A stretch of DNA of 64,000 nt from Devosia elaeis (lineage in GTDB: Bacteria; Pseudomonadota; Alphaproteobacteria; Rhizobiales; Devosiaceae). The DNA is taken from contig NZ_LVVY01000065.1 of NCBI RefSeq assembly GCF_001650025.1, forward strand, positions 82,169 to 146,168. Reading direction: 5' to 3'. Below the pieces are notes generated by a model. That model did no database searches. It was not told the DNA's origin and saw only the letters and a list, made by a program, of their open reading frames with translations. A program made the translations under genes and the position numbers. Positions 7,757 through 15,990 of the stretch are shown here, in pieces; positions within the stretch are counted from its first letter, which is position 1, and the number at the start of each line of letters is the position of its first letter.

Positions 7757-9361
7757 ATGACCAACAGCACCGAAACAGATTACGTCATCGTCGGCGGCGG
7801 CTCCGCCGGCTGCACCCTGGCAGCGCGGCTCTCGGAGGATGCCGGCAATTCCGTCACGCTGCTGGAGGCGGGCGGACGCGACTGGAACCCCTGGATCCAT
7901 GTGCCGATCGGCTACGGCAAGACCATTGTCGATCCGGCCCTGAACTGGCGTTACAAAACGGAAAAAGGCGCCGAGATCGCCGACCGTCCGATGTACTGGG
8001 CCCGTGGCAAGGTTTTGGGGGGCTCGTCCTCGATCAACGGGCTGCTCTATGTCCGGGGCCAATCCGGTGACTACGATCATTGGCGCCAACTGGGCAATGT
8101 CGGCTGGTCCTACGACGATGTGCTGCCCTATTTCCGTAAGGCTGAAAACCAGGAGAACGGTGCCGACGAGTTCCATGGCGCCGAAGGCCCGCTCACCGTC
8201 TCCAATCTGCGTGAGCGCAATCCGCTTTGCGATGCCTTCATCGACAGCGCCGTGGAGGCGGGGATACCGCGTAACGACGATTTCAACGGCGCCAACCAGG
8301 AGGGCATCGGCTACTACCAGATCACGACGAAAAATGCCCGTCGCTGCTCAGCTGCCGTGGCCTATCTGCATCCAGCAGCCAAGCGTCCCAACCTGCGTGT
8401 CATCACCAAGGCTGCGGCAGAGAAGATCATCTTCGAAGGCACCAAGGCTGTCGGCGTCCAGTATGAACAGGGCGGCCGAAGCCACATCGTTCGAGCGCGC
8501 CGCGAAGTTATCATCTCGGCCGGCTCTATCGCTTCCCCGCAATTGCTGATGCTGTCGGGTGTCGGCCCGGCGGCGCATCTGGGCGAGTTCGGCATCCCTG
8601 TCGTGGCCGATATACCGGGCGTCGGCGAAAACCTGCAGGACCATTACGGCGCCATCATCACCTACAAGAGCCGGCTGCCGCTGACGGTCAACGACATCAT
8701 GACCAGCCCTGTGCGCCAGGTAAAGGCGGGGCTGGACTATCTGCTGTTCCGCAAGGGCCCGCTGACTATCTCGGCCGCCCAGGTCGGTGCCTTCGTCAAG
8801 TCCGGCCCGCAGGCGACGACGCCAGATATTCAGTTTCTGTTCCAGACCTTCAGCCACGACGAGTACGATGCCGGCCTGCACAAATTCTCGGGCTTTGCGA
8901 ATGTCGTCTGTCCGGTCCGGCCGGAGAGTCGTGGTACGCTGAAGCTGCGTTCCGCCAGCGCCAAGGACAGCCCATCCATGCAGCCGAACTATCTCTCGGC
9001 CGAAGCGGATCGCCGCATCCTGGTCGATGCGATCAAGATTTCGCGCCGCGTTGCGGAAAAGGCGGCCATCCGGTCACACATCATCGCCGAGTATTCGCCC
9101 GGCCCGCAGGTCCAGAGCGACGACGAACTCCTCGCTTTTGCACGCGAGACGGGTCTGTCCATCGCGCACCAGGTCGGCACCTGCAAGATGGGGCGCGATG
9201 ACATGGCTGTCGTGGACGAAACGCTCAAGGTCCGCGGCTTGCAGAACCTGCGCGTGGTGGATGCCTCCATCATGCCCACGCTCATTTCGGGCAACACCAA
9301 CGCACCGACGATCATGATCGCTGAAAAGGCCGCAGACATGATCCGCGGGCGGAGCCTCTGA
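7757..9361 (+). CDS. GMC family oxidoreductase (choline dehydrogenase-like), copy 1
   Basis: A 534-residue FAD-dependent glucose-methanol-choline oxidoreductase, expected to oxidise an alcohol to an aldehyde. The FAD-binding GGGSAG is at residues 13-18, the second signature (GKVLGGSSSINGLLY) follows, and the C-terminal active site has the catalytic His in AHQVGTCKMG and Asn in SGNTNAPT. A GTG two codons upstream, better spaced from GGAA, is an alternative start. It follows the aldehyde dehydrogenase by 23 bases and is strongly similar to the next gene. No signal peptide is visible, so a cytoplasmic enzyme handling imported substrate is likely. Confidence 0.91.
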   Translation: MTNSTETDYVIVGGGSAGCTLAARLSEDAGNSVTLLEAGGRDWNPWIHVPIGYGKTIVDPALNWRYKTEKGAEIADRPMYWARGKVLGGSSSINGLLYVRGQSGDYDHWRQLGNVGWSYDDVLPYFRKAENQENGADEFHGAEGPLTVSNLRERNPLCDAFIDSAVEAGIPRNDDFNGANQEGIGYYQITTKNARRCSAAVAYLHPAAKRPNLRVITKAAAEKIIFEGTKAVGVQYEQGGRSHIVRARREVIISAGSIASPQLLMLSGVGPAAHLGEFGIPVVADIPGVGENLQDHYGAIITYKSRLPLTVNDIMTSPVRQVKAGLDYLLFRKGPLTISAAQVGAFVKSGPQATTPDIQFLFQTFSHDEYDAGLHKFSGFANVVCPVRPESRGTLKLRSASAKDSPSMQPNYLSAEADRRILVDAIKISRRVAEKAAIRSHIIAEYSPGPQVQSDDELLAFARETGLSIAHQVGTCKMGRDDMAVVDETLKVRGLQNLRVVDASIMPTLISGNTNAPTIMIAEKAADMIRGRSL

Positions 9362-9431
9362 GCGCTGCCGGCGAAGGGGTCGGCTGCACTCAGGGGATAT
9401 TGGGGCGCAAAACCCCGACACTAAGCTTGGT

Positions 9432-9481
9432 CCGGACGTGAGGGCGTCCGGCCACCCTGCCGGCGGGAAACTGGCGGCAGG
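9432..9481 (+). other. Two consecutive RNA hairpins in the intergenic leader of the second GMC gene
   Basis: Within the 177-base gap between the two GMC genes, CCGGACG/CGTCCGG (9432-9451, six-base loop) and CCTGCCG/CGGCAGG (9456-9481, twelve-base loop) form two perfect 7-bp stems. No T-run follows, so they are not obvious terminators. They could stabilise or process the message or tune translation of the downstream gene. The rest of the gap shows no clear promoter. Confidence 0.4.
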
Positions 9482-9538
9482 ACGACGAGGGGAGCAGGCG
9501 CCGGTTTCGGTGCTGGCTTCGAAAGTGGAGGCACAGCC

Positions 9539-11143
9539 GTGCAAGACGGTCAGAGCTATGACTACATCATTGTCGGTGCCGGGTCGGCCGGCTGCGTTCT
9601 GGCCAACCGCCTGAGCGAGGGCGGCCGCCATCAGGTATTGCTGCTCGAAGCCGGCGGCAAGGACGACAGCTTCTGGATCCACATTCCGATCGGCTACGGA
9701 AAGACCATCGTTGACGAAAAGGTCAACTGGAAGTTCCAGACCGAACCGAACCCGGCCCTGGGCGGTCGTTGCATTTACTGGCCGCGCGGCAAAGTGCTCG
9801 GCGGCTCGTCCTCCATCAATGGCCTCATCTATATCCGCGGCCAGGCCGAGGATTATGATCACTGGCGCCAGCTGGGCAATCCCGGATGGTCCTACGAAGA
9901 CGTTCTGCCCTATTTCAAAAAGGCCGAAAACCAGGAAAACGGAAGCGACGCCTTCCACGGTGTTGGCGGCCCGCTGACCGTCACCAACCTGCGTGAGCGT
10001 AATCCGCTTTGTGACGCCTTCATCGGCTCGGCGCAAAGCCAGGGCATTCCCCGCAACGATGATTTCAATGGCGCCCAGCAGGAAGGCGCCGGTTACTTCC
10101 AGGCCACCGTGCGCAACGGCCGTCGCGAGTCCGCCGCGACCGCCTATCTGCGCCCTGCCCTTCGCCGCTCCAATCTGACCGTTCTGACCGGCGCAATGAC
10201 GGAGAAGGTGCTTCTGGACGGCAAGAAGGCCACGGGCGTGCAGTTCCGCCACCAGGGCAAGGTCCTGACCGCCAGGGCAGGCCGCGAGGTCATCCTGTCG
10301 GCTGGGTCTATCAAATCTCCCCACCTGTTGATGCTGTCCGGTATCGGCGATGCACAGCACCTCGCGGAACAGGGCATCGAACCGCGTCACGATCTCCGCG
10401 GCGTCGGGCAAAATCTTCAGGACCATTATGGCGGTCAGATCACCTGGAAATGTAACCAGGCGATTACCATGAACGACGTGATGATGAGCCGCTTCCGTCA
10501 GATGCAGGTGGGTCTGCAATGGCTGCTCACGCGCCGCGGACCGCTCTCTGTTCCCGCCGGCCAGGCCGCCCTTTTCGCGCGCGTATTGCCCGACAGCGCC
10601 ACGCCGGACCTGCAATTTCTGTTCCAAACCTTCAGTGGCGGCTACTACGAGGACGGGCTGTTCAAGTTCTCGGGCTTTGCCAATTTCATCTGCCCGGTGC
10701 GCCCGAATAGCCGCGGCCAGATCACGCTCCGCTCGCCCGATCCGTACGATCAGCCGCGCCTGGAACCGAATTACTTCTCTGACGAACGCGACCGCCGCAC
10801 CGCGGTGGAAGGTCTCAAGCTGGCGCGCCGCATGGCGGCCAGCAGGCCTCTTGCAGACTTCGTCATTTCCGAACACCTGCCGGGCTCGGAGACGGCGACC
10901 GATCAGCAGATCGAGGATTACCTTGTCGAGAACGGTGGCTGCGTTTCGCACCAGGTGGGGACCTGCAAGATGGGCACGGACGCCATGGCGGTCGTCGATC
11001 CGAATTTGCGCGTGCACGGTGTTGGCGGTCTGCGGGTGGTCGACGCCTCGATCATGCCGACCCTGATCTCGGGGAACACCAATGCCCCCACCATCATGAT
11101 CGCCGAAAAGGCTGCGGCTGCAATCCTGGGACAGGCAGCATGA
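9539..11143 (+). CDS. GMC family oxidoreductase (choline dehydrogenase-like), copy 2
   Basis: A second 534-residue GMC flavoenzyme, the same length as its neighbour and alike along its whole length, so a tandem duplication is likely. FAD-binding GAGSAG is at residues 13-18; the GKVLGGSSSINGLIY signature and the C-terminal His (SHQVGTCKMG) and Asn (SGNTNAPT) are conserved. It starts with GTG preceded by GGAGG. It overlaps the ABC transporter ATPase gene by four bases (ATGA), which ties alcohol oxidation to the importer. The two copies may act on different chain lengths or stereoisomers of the imported alcohol. Confidence 0.91.
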   Translation: MQDGQSYDYIIVGAGSAGCVLANRLSEGGRHQVLLLEAGGKDDSFWIHIPIGYGKTIVDEKVNWKFQTEPNPALGGRCIYWPRGKVLGGSSSINGLIYIRGQAEDYDHWRQLGNPGWSYEDVLPYFKKAENQENGSDAFHGVGGPLTVTNLRERNPLCDAFIGSAQSQGIPRNDDFNGAQQEGAGYFQATVRNGRRESAATAYLRPALRRSNLTVLTGAMTEKVLLDGKKATGVQFRHQGKVLTARAGREVILSAGSIKSPHLLMLSGIGDAQHLAEQGIEPRHDLRGVGQNLQDHYGGQITWKCNQAITMNDVMMSRFRQMQVGLQWLLTRRGPLSVPAGQAALFARVLPDSATPDLQFLFQTFSGGYYEDGLFKFSGFANFICPVRPNSRGQITLRSPDPYDQPRLEPNYFSDERDRRTAVEGLKLARRMAASRPLADFVISEHLPGSETATDQQIEDYLVENGGCVSHQVGTCKMGTDAMAVVDPNLRVHGVGGLRVVDASIMPTLISGNTNAPTIMIAEKAAAAILGQAA

Positions 11144-12684
11144 CGGACCGTTCCGAACCCATCCTCCGCCTGGCCGGAATCTCCAAGACCTATCCGGGCG
11201 TGAAGGCGCTGCAGAATGTCGATTTCGTCGTTCGTGCCGGTGAAGTGCACGCGCTTACCGGCGAGAATGGCTCCGGCAAGTCCACGCTCGCCAAGGTCAT
11301 GTCAGGCATGATCCAGCCGGATGCAGGGCAGATTTACGTCGATGGCCGGGAGCGCACCATACCGTCCCCCGCAGCCGCCATCGCCTTGGGCATCGTCATC
11401 ATCAGCCAGGAATTGACCCTCGCTCCAACCCTGACGGTGGCCGAAAACATCTTTCTCGGTCGCCTCCCCAGGAACCGTTTCGGCCTTGTCGACTGGCCGC
11501 GACTGGAGCGCGACGCAGAGGCGGCACTCGATCGGCTGGGCGTCCATGTCTCACCGCGCGCAAAGGTCAGCGACCTGAGCGTCGAATTGCGCCAGGAAAT
11601 CGAGATTGCGCGAGCTCTTTCGTCCAATGCCCGCGTGCTGATCCTGGATGAGGCCACGAGTTCCCTCTCCGAAGCCGCAACGGCGCGTCTGCTCGATCTC
11701 GTTCGCAAGGAGCGCGATGCGGGCATGGCTGTGGTGATGATTACGCACCGCATGCCTGAAATCTACAGCGCCGCCTCCGTGGCCACGGTCTTGCGCGATG
11801 GGCAATTCGTCGCCACCGCGCCGCTGTCGGAAACCGACGAGCAGAAGCTGGTGCGACTGATGGTGGGCCGCGAGATCCAGGACTTCTATGGCAAGCGCAG
11901 CGTTGCCGCCGGCGAAACCATAATCGAGATCGACAAGCTCGCCACGCCGCAAGGCATTCTGGGCCCCACGACCGTCAGCGTGCGGCGCGGAGAGATATTG
12001 GGCGTGGCCGGGCTGGTCGGATCCGGCAAGGCCGAATTCGGGCTCGCTCTTGGCGGCGCCATCGCTGCCACGGGCTCCGTCAAAGTTGCGGGGCGCGAAG
12101 TTGCTCTCGGGGATCCGCGCAAGGCAATCCAGGCCGGTATCGGCTTCGTGCCCGATGATCGCAAGGCGTCCGCCTTGCTGCTGGTCCGCAGCATTCTCGA
12201 AAATTTCTCGCTGGCATGGTTCGATCGCATTGGCGGCCGCGCCGGCATGCTCAACCTGCGCGGGGAACAGGCCGAGGTCGACGCTGCGATCCGCACCTAC
12301 CGGGTCGCGACCGGCTCTTCGTCCCCTGCCATCAGCACGCTGTCCGGCGGCAACCAGCAGAAGGTCATTCTCGGCCGGACTTTCGTTCGGCGGCCGGATG
12401 TCCTCGTTCTGAGTGAACCGACCCGCGGTATCGACGTCGGCGCCAAGAGTGAAATCTACCGCATGTTGCAGGATGCTGCCGAAGCGGGTGCGGCGGTGAT
12501 CGTCATCTCCTCGGAACTGCCTGAACTGCTCGGCATTGCCGACCGCATCGCCGTCTTCTTCGAGGGCAGCCTGGAGAAGGTCTTCGACCGCGCCTCGGCG
12601 GACGAAGAAGCCATCGCCCATGTCGCCGTTGCTGGCGCAAGCCGGCACCACCAAACCTCCCCGCACATCGGAGCGTCAGCATGA
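11140..12684 (+). CDS. Ribose-type ABC importer ATP-binding protein (two nucleotide-binding domains)
   Basis: A 514-residue RbsA/MglA-type ATPase with two fused ABC domains, powering import through the permease encoded next. Domain 1 has Walker A GENGSGKST at residues 41-49 and Walker B ending in Asp170. Domain 2 has GLVGSGKAEF near residue 291 and a full LSGGNQQ signature at 401. As usual in this family, domain 1 has a divergent signature (LSVELRQ). Unusually, the domain 2 Walker B reads VLVLSEPTRGID, with Ser425 where aspartate is expected. Overlaps of four bases with both neighbours show tight coupling. Confidence 0.92.
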   Translation: MTDRSEPILRLAGISKTYPGVKALQNVDFVVRAGEVHALTGENGSGKSTLAKVMSGMIQPDAGQIYVDGRERTIPSPAAAIALGIVIISQELTLAPTLTVAENIFLGRLPRNRFGLVDWPRLERDAEAALDRLGVHVSPRAKVSDLSVELRQEIEIARALSSNARVLILDEATSSLSEAATARLLDLVRKERDAGMAVVMITHRMPEIYSAASVATVLRDGQFVATAPLSETDEQKLVRLMVGREIQDFYGKRSVAAGETIIEIDKLATPQGILGPTTVSVRRGEILGVAGLVGSGKAEFGLALGGAIAATGSVKVAGREVALGDPRKAIQAGIGFVPDDRKASALLLVRSILENFSLAWFDRIGGRAGMLNLRGEQAEVDAAIRTYRVATGSSSPAISTLSGGNQQKVILGRTFVRRPDVLVLSEPTRGIDVGAKSEIYRMLQDAAEAGAAVIVISSELPELLGIADRIAVFFEGSLEKVFDRASADEEAIAHVAVAGASRHHQTSPHIGASA

Positions 12685-13712
12685 CCGCACCATCGATCGC
12701 ACAGACCGACAGCCACGGCCGTTACGCTGGATCGCCATCACTTCTCGGACGCGTCCTGCAGAACCGCTACACCGGCGCGCTGGTCAGCCTGCTGCTGGTG
12801 GCCGCTTTTCTGGCGCTGACGCAGCCGGTCTTCCTGACCTGGCCGAACCTGATGAACATCGTCAAATCCAATACCGTGGTGTTCATCCTGGCCCTGGGTG
12901 CCACCTATGTGGTGATCGCCGGCGGCATTGACCTCTCGGTGGCCAGTGCGACGGCGGCGAGTGCCATGATCTTCGGCCTGCTTCTGGCCGCAGGGCTCGC
13001 CACACCGGTGGCGGTCGCCGCTGCCGTGCTGTTCGGCGCCTTTCTCGGCGCCATGAACGGCTTCCTGATCAGCTACCTCAAGATATCGTTCTTTGTGGTG
13101 ACGCTTGGGGCGCTTTCGATGTTCCAGAGCTTTGCGCTGATCATCAATGACGGCGTCAGCGTCAGTGTGTTCTCTGCGCCGGGCTTCGCCCCCGTCAACG
13201 CATTCGTCAACGGCAATGTGGGCCCGGTGCCGGTGATCCTGATTTTCAATATCGCGCTTTTGCTCCTGGCCGGCGGCGTGCTTCGCTACACGACCTTCGG
13301 CCGCTCGCTCTACGCTATCGGCGCCAATATGGAAGCCGCGCGCCTCAATGGCATCGACGTCAAGCGCGTCATGTTCTTCGTTTTCGTCATTGCCGGTCTT
13401 GCCGCTGGCTTGGGCAGCGTCGTTCAGGTCGGTCGGCTGACTTCAGCTTCCGCGGAAATTGACCCGACGCTGCTGATGACCGTGCTGGCGGCGGTGCTCA
13501 TCGGCGGCACGGCTTTTACCGGCGGCGAAGGCGGCGTGTTCGGCACCATGATTGGCGTGCTGTTCCTGGGCGTGATCCAGAACGGGCTGACGCTGAGCGG
13601 TGTCTCCTCCTTCTGGCAGGGCATGGTCAGCGGCGGAATTCTCATCTTTGCGGTGTGGCTGGGCGGCATGCGCCAATTGCTGCGCCGCAGACGACAAAGC
13701 ACTGGAAGCTGA
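12681..13712 (+). CDS. Ribose-type ABC importer permease
   Basis: A 343-residue inner-membrane permease of the RbsC/BPD_transp_2 family, hydrophobic throughout with roughly eight to ten predicted membrane spans. Family hallmarks include GGIDLSVAS near residue 75 and GGTAFTGGEGGVFGTMIGVLFLGVI towards the end, part of which I quote only to show the conserved glycine pattern. It overlaps the ATPase gene by four bases and is followed by the binding-protein gene after a hairpin-rich 87-base gap. Substrates of this family are typically sugars, polyols or other small hydroxylated compounds. Confidence 0.92.
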   Translation: MTAPSIAQTDSHGRYAGSPSLLGRVLQNRYTGALVSLLLVAAFLALTQPVFLTWPNLMNIVKSNTVVFILALGATYVVIAGGIDLSVASATAASAMIFGLLLAAGLATPVAVAAAVLFGAFLGAMNGFLISYLKISFFVVTLGALSMFQSFALIINDGVSVSVFSAPGFAPVNAFVNGNVGPVPVILIFNIALLLLAGGVLRYTTFGRSLYAIGANMEAARLNGIDVKRVMFFVFVIAGLAAGLGSVVQVGRLTSASAEIDPTLLMTVLAAVLIGGTAFTGGEGGVFGTMIGVLFLGVIQNGLTLSGVSSFWQGMVSGGILIFAVWLGGMRQLLRRRRQSTGS

Positions 13713-13728
13713 CCCCGGCCGAAAGTGC

Positions 13729-13768
13729 GTCCACGAGGGGTGGACCCAAAAGGCCCGGGGAAAGGGCC
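13729..13768 (+). other. Paired hairpins ahead of the binding-protein gene
   Basis: GTCCAC/GTGGAC (13729-13745) and GGCCC/GGGCC (13752-13768) form two small stems in the permease to binding-protein gap, ending about 30 bases before the ATG. No T-run follows. Placed before the gene for the component usually needed in excess, they are candidates for RNA processing or 5' end protection. Confidence 0.35.
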
Positions 13769-13799
13769 CAAGACAGACGATCCAAGGAAGGGAACTAAA

Positions 13800-14789
13800 A
13801 TGAAACGATCCATCATCATGACCGCTTCGGCGGCGCTGATGGCAACATTGTCCGCCCCGGCAGCCTTCGCCCAGGACACCACGATCGGTTATATCTCGCC
13901 GATTGCGGCCCAGCCCGGCCAGCAGGTGATCAACGCAGCCATGGAAAAGGCTGCGGCCGACCTGGGCTGGCAATGGCGCCTGCTCGACGCCAACCTTTCT
14001 GCCGACCGGCAGGTCTCCCATGTGGACACCCTGCTGACCCTCGGCGTGAAGGCGTTCGCGTCCTGGTCGCTCGATCCGAACGCAGTTGCCGGCGCGTATT
14101 CGCGCGCCAATGCCCAGGGCGTCCCGGTGATCGGTGTCAATTCGAGCGGCGAAGGCGTGACCAGCTCGGTCTGGTGGGCCGCCAACCTCTGCACCGAGGG
14201 TGGCGCCTATGATCAGCAGGCGGCCTGGATTGCCGAGCGCGCTCCGGGCGCCAAGGTCATCGTGATGGGCGGCCCTCCGGTTCCCTCGATCCAGAATAAC
14301 GTCGCCTGCTTCACCGAGGCCGCCAAGTCTGCTGGGCTCGACGTTATCGACCAGGTCGACAACACCAAGGACTCGGCTGCCAACGCCTCGACCTTGGCGG
14401 CCGACGAAGTCCTGCGCTTCCCGGACGTGCAGGTCTTCTGGGCCTATAACGATCAGAGCGCGCTGGGGATCTCGGCTGCCTTGGCCTCATCGGGCAAGAC
14501 GATCTATGGCGGCCAGTCGACCGATGGCGTCATGGTGTTCGGCATCAATGGCGACGATGATGCCATTCAGGCCGTCCGCGATGGCCGCATCACCGGCACC
14601 TGGGACCCGGATAGCTACGCCACCGGCTGGGCTGTCGCCCTGGCGATGAAGAACGCCATCGAAAACCCCGAGGCAGAACATCCGGACCTCACCGTCCAGT
14701 CCACCCTGTTCACGTCCGACAACATCGACACCTGGGTGGCTCCGCTCGAACGCCCCTATTCGCTCGAAAACATCCCGCTCGAGGATTGA
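13800..14789 (+). CDS. Ribose-type ABC importer substrate-binding protein
   Basis: A 329-residue periplasmic binding protein of the sugar type (peripla_BP_4). A Sec signal peptide covers roughly residues 1-24 (MKRSIIMTASAALMATL, with cleavage after AFA before QD). The mature protein begins TTIGYISPIAAQPG, the usual first beta strand. The start is the ATG preceded by GGAAGGG rather than an earlier in-frame ATG that would mask the signal peptide. It delivers substrate to the two preceding transporter components. Hairpins lie on both sides of the gene. Confidence 0.93.
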   Translation: MKRSIIMTASAALMATLSAPAAFAQDTTIGYISPIAAQPGQQVINAAMEKAAADLGWQWRLLDANLSADRQVSHVDTLLTLGVKAFASWSLDPNAVAGAYSRANAQGVPVIGVNSSGEGVTSSVWWAANLCTEGGAYDQQAAWIAERAPGAKVIVMGGPPVPSIQNNVACFTEAAKSAGLDVIDQVDNTKDSAANASTLAADEVLRFPDVQVFWAYNDQSALGISAALASSGKTIYGGQSTDGVMVFGINGDDDAIQAVRDGRITGTWDPDSYATGWAVALAMKNAIENPEAEHPDLTVQSTLFTSDNIDTWVAPLERPYSLENIPLED

Positions 14790-14796
14790 CGCTCTC

Positions 14797-14819
14797 GCCC
14801 GGCGGATCGCCCGCCGGGC
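14797..14819 (+). terminator. Strong GC hairpin after the binding-protein gene
   Basis: GCCCGGCGG and CCGCCGGGC form a perfect 9-bp stem with a five-base loop, starting 7 bases after the stop codon. There is no T-run, so it is more likely a partial terminator or an RNA 3' end stabiliser than a complete stop. The AraC gene begins 20 bases later. Confidence 0.5.
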
Positions 14820-14839
14820 GCCCTTAAGGAGGTAGCTCG

Positions 14840-15886
14840 ATGACCATTGCAGTCAACCTGGACACGCAGGCCGCAACGCCCGTCATATTCAGCGCCTTCG
14901 CCAGCTCGCCATTCACCGCGCAATCGCCGGTCAAGGCCTGCTCGCTGGACGAGGCCCGCGACTATCTCACCAATCTCATCGCGCCGCACAACCTGTCCCT
15001 GCGCGGCCGCGGACAGAAGCTTCACCTCATTCACAACAGCGCGAAGCTGCATAAGCTCAGCCTGCATTTCATTGCCTACAAGTCCGACGCATCAGGAGTC
15101 GACGTGCTTGCGCCCAAGCTCGAGAGCAATCTTCTGGTGAAGGTTCCGCTGTCCGGCAGCGCTGAAATATCCCAGGGCAAGGACGTCAAGCAAATCCGCC
15201 CCGGCATGATCTACCTGGCCGAACCGCGCAAGCCGCTGATGTCGTCCATGTCGGCCGATTACCAGCAACTCACCCTGCAAATCCCCATGTCCGTGCTGCT
15301 GCATGCGGCGAGTGCCGAATTGCAGAACAATTGTCCGGATGCCCTGCATTTCGACGTGGATGCGGTCAATAGCGGCCCTGCCCCGCGTTTGTTCCTCAGC
15401 ACCCTCGGCTCGATCTGCCAGGCGCTCGACATGGGCGACGGGCTCCTCGAGCAGCCAATGGTACAGCGCTCCTTCCAGATGGCGCTCGTCTCGCTGATCC
15501 TGTCACTGCCCAACAGCCTCTCGGGGAAGTTCGGCGACAGCCAGCGCTGCGCCATACCCTATTACATCCGCCGCGCCGAGGAATTCATGCGCGCGCATCT
15601 GACCGACGATATCGGCATCGATGATCTGGTGCATGTTGCCGGCGTCAGCCGGAGGTCGCTGCATGCCGGCTTTCGGCGTTTCCGGAACACCACGCCGCTC
15701 GGATTGCATAAGACGATGCGGCTTGAAGCGGCGCGCGCGGATATCCTGAAGGCGGCCGACACGTCGCGTACCGTAACCGATATCGCCACCACTTACGGTT
15801 TCTACCACCTCAGCAAATTCGCCCGCGATTTCCGCGCCAGTTTCGGCGCCCTGCCTTCGGAAATGATGCGCGGTGGCGCGCGCTAG
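14840..15886 (+). CDS. AraC family transcriptional regulator
   Basis: A 348-residue regulator. Residues from about 245 onward form the AraC double helix-turn-helix (HLTDDIGIDDLVHVAGVSRR, then FRRFRNTTPLGLHKTMRLE, then the FYHLSKFARDFRASFG end motif). The N-terminal 200 residues look like the cupin-type AraC_binding_2 sensor also found in FeaR-like proteins. AAGGAGGT precedes the ATG at ideal spacing. It sits inside the plus-strand cassette between the importer and the second aldehyde dehydrogenase and so probably controls some of these genes. Its ligand may be the imported alcohol or its aldehyde. Confidence 0.92.
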   Translation: MTIAVNLDTQAATPVIFSAFASSPFTAQSPVKACSLDEARDYLTNLIAPHNLSLRGRGQKLHLIHNSAKLHKLSLHFIAYKSDASGVDVLAPKLESNLLVKVPLSGSAEISQGKDVKQIRPGMIYLAEPRKPLMSSMSADYQQLTLQIPMSVLLHAASAELQNNCPDALHFDVDAVNSGPAPRLFLSTLGSICQALDMGDGLLEQPMVQRSFQMALVSLILSLPNSLSGKFGDSQRCAIPYYIRRAEEFMRAHLTDDIGIDDLVHVAGVSRRSLHAGFRRFRNTTPLGLHKTMRLEAARADILKAADTSRTVTDIATTYGFYHLSKFARDFRASFGALPSEMMRGGAR

Positions 15887-15990
15887 AACACGACTAATTC
15901 TGCGCTATCGGGCTACCTGCTGCTCCCTCCGCCTGTCGTACCTGCCGGTGCTGCGGCACATTTGCCAATACCGCATTTAGGGAGGGCAGA

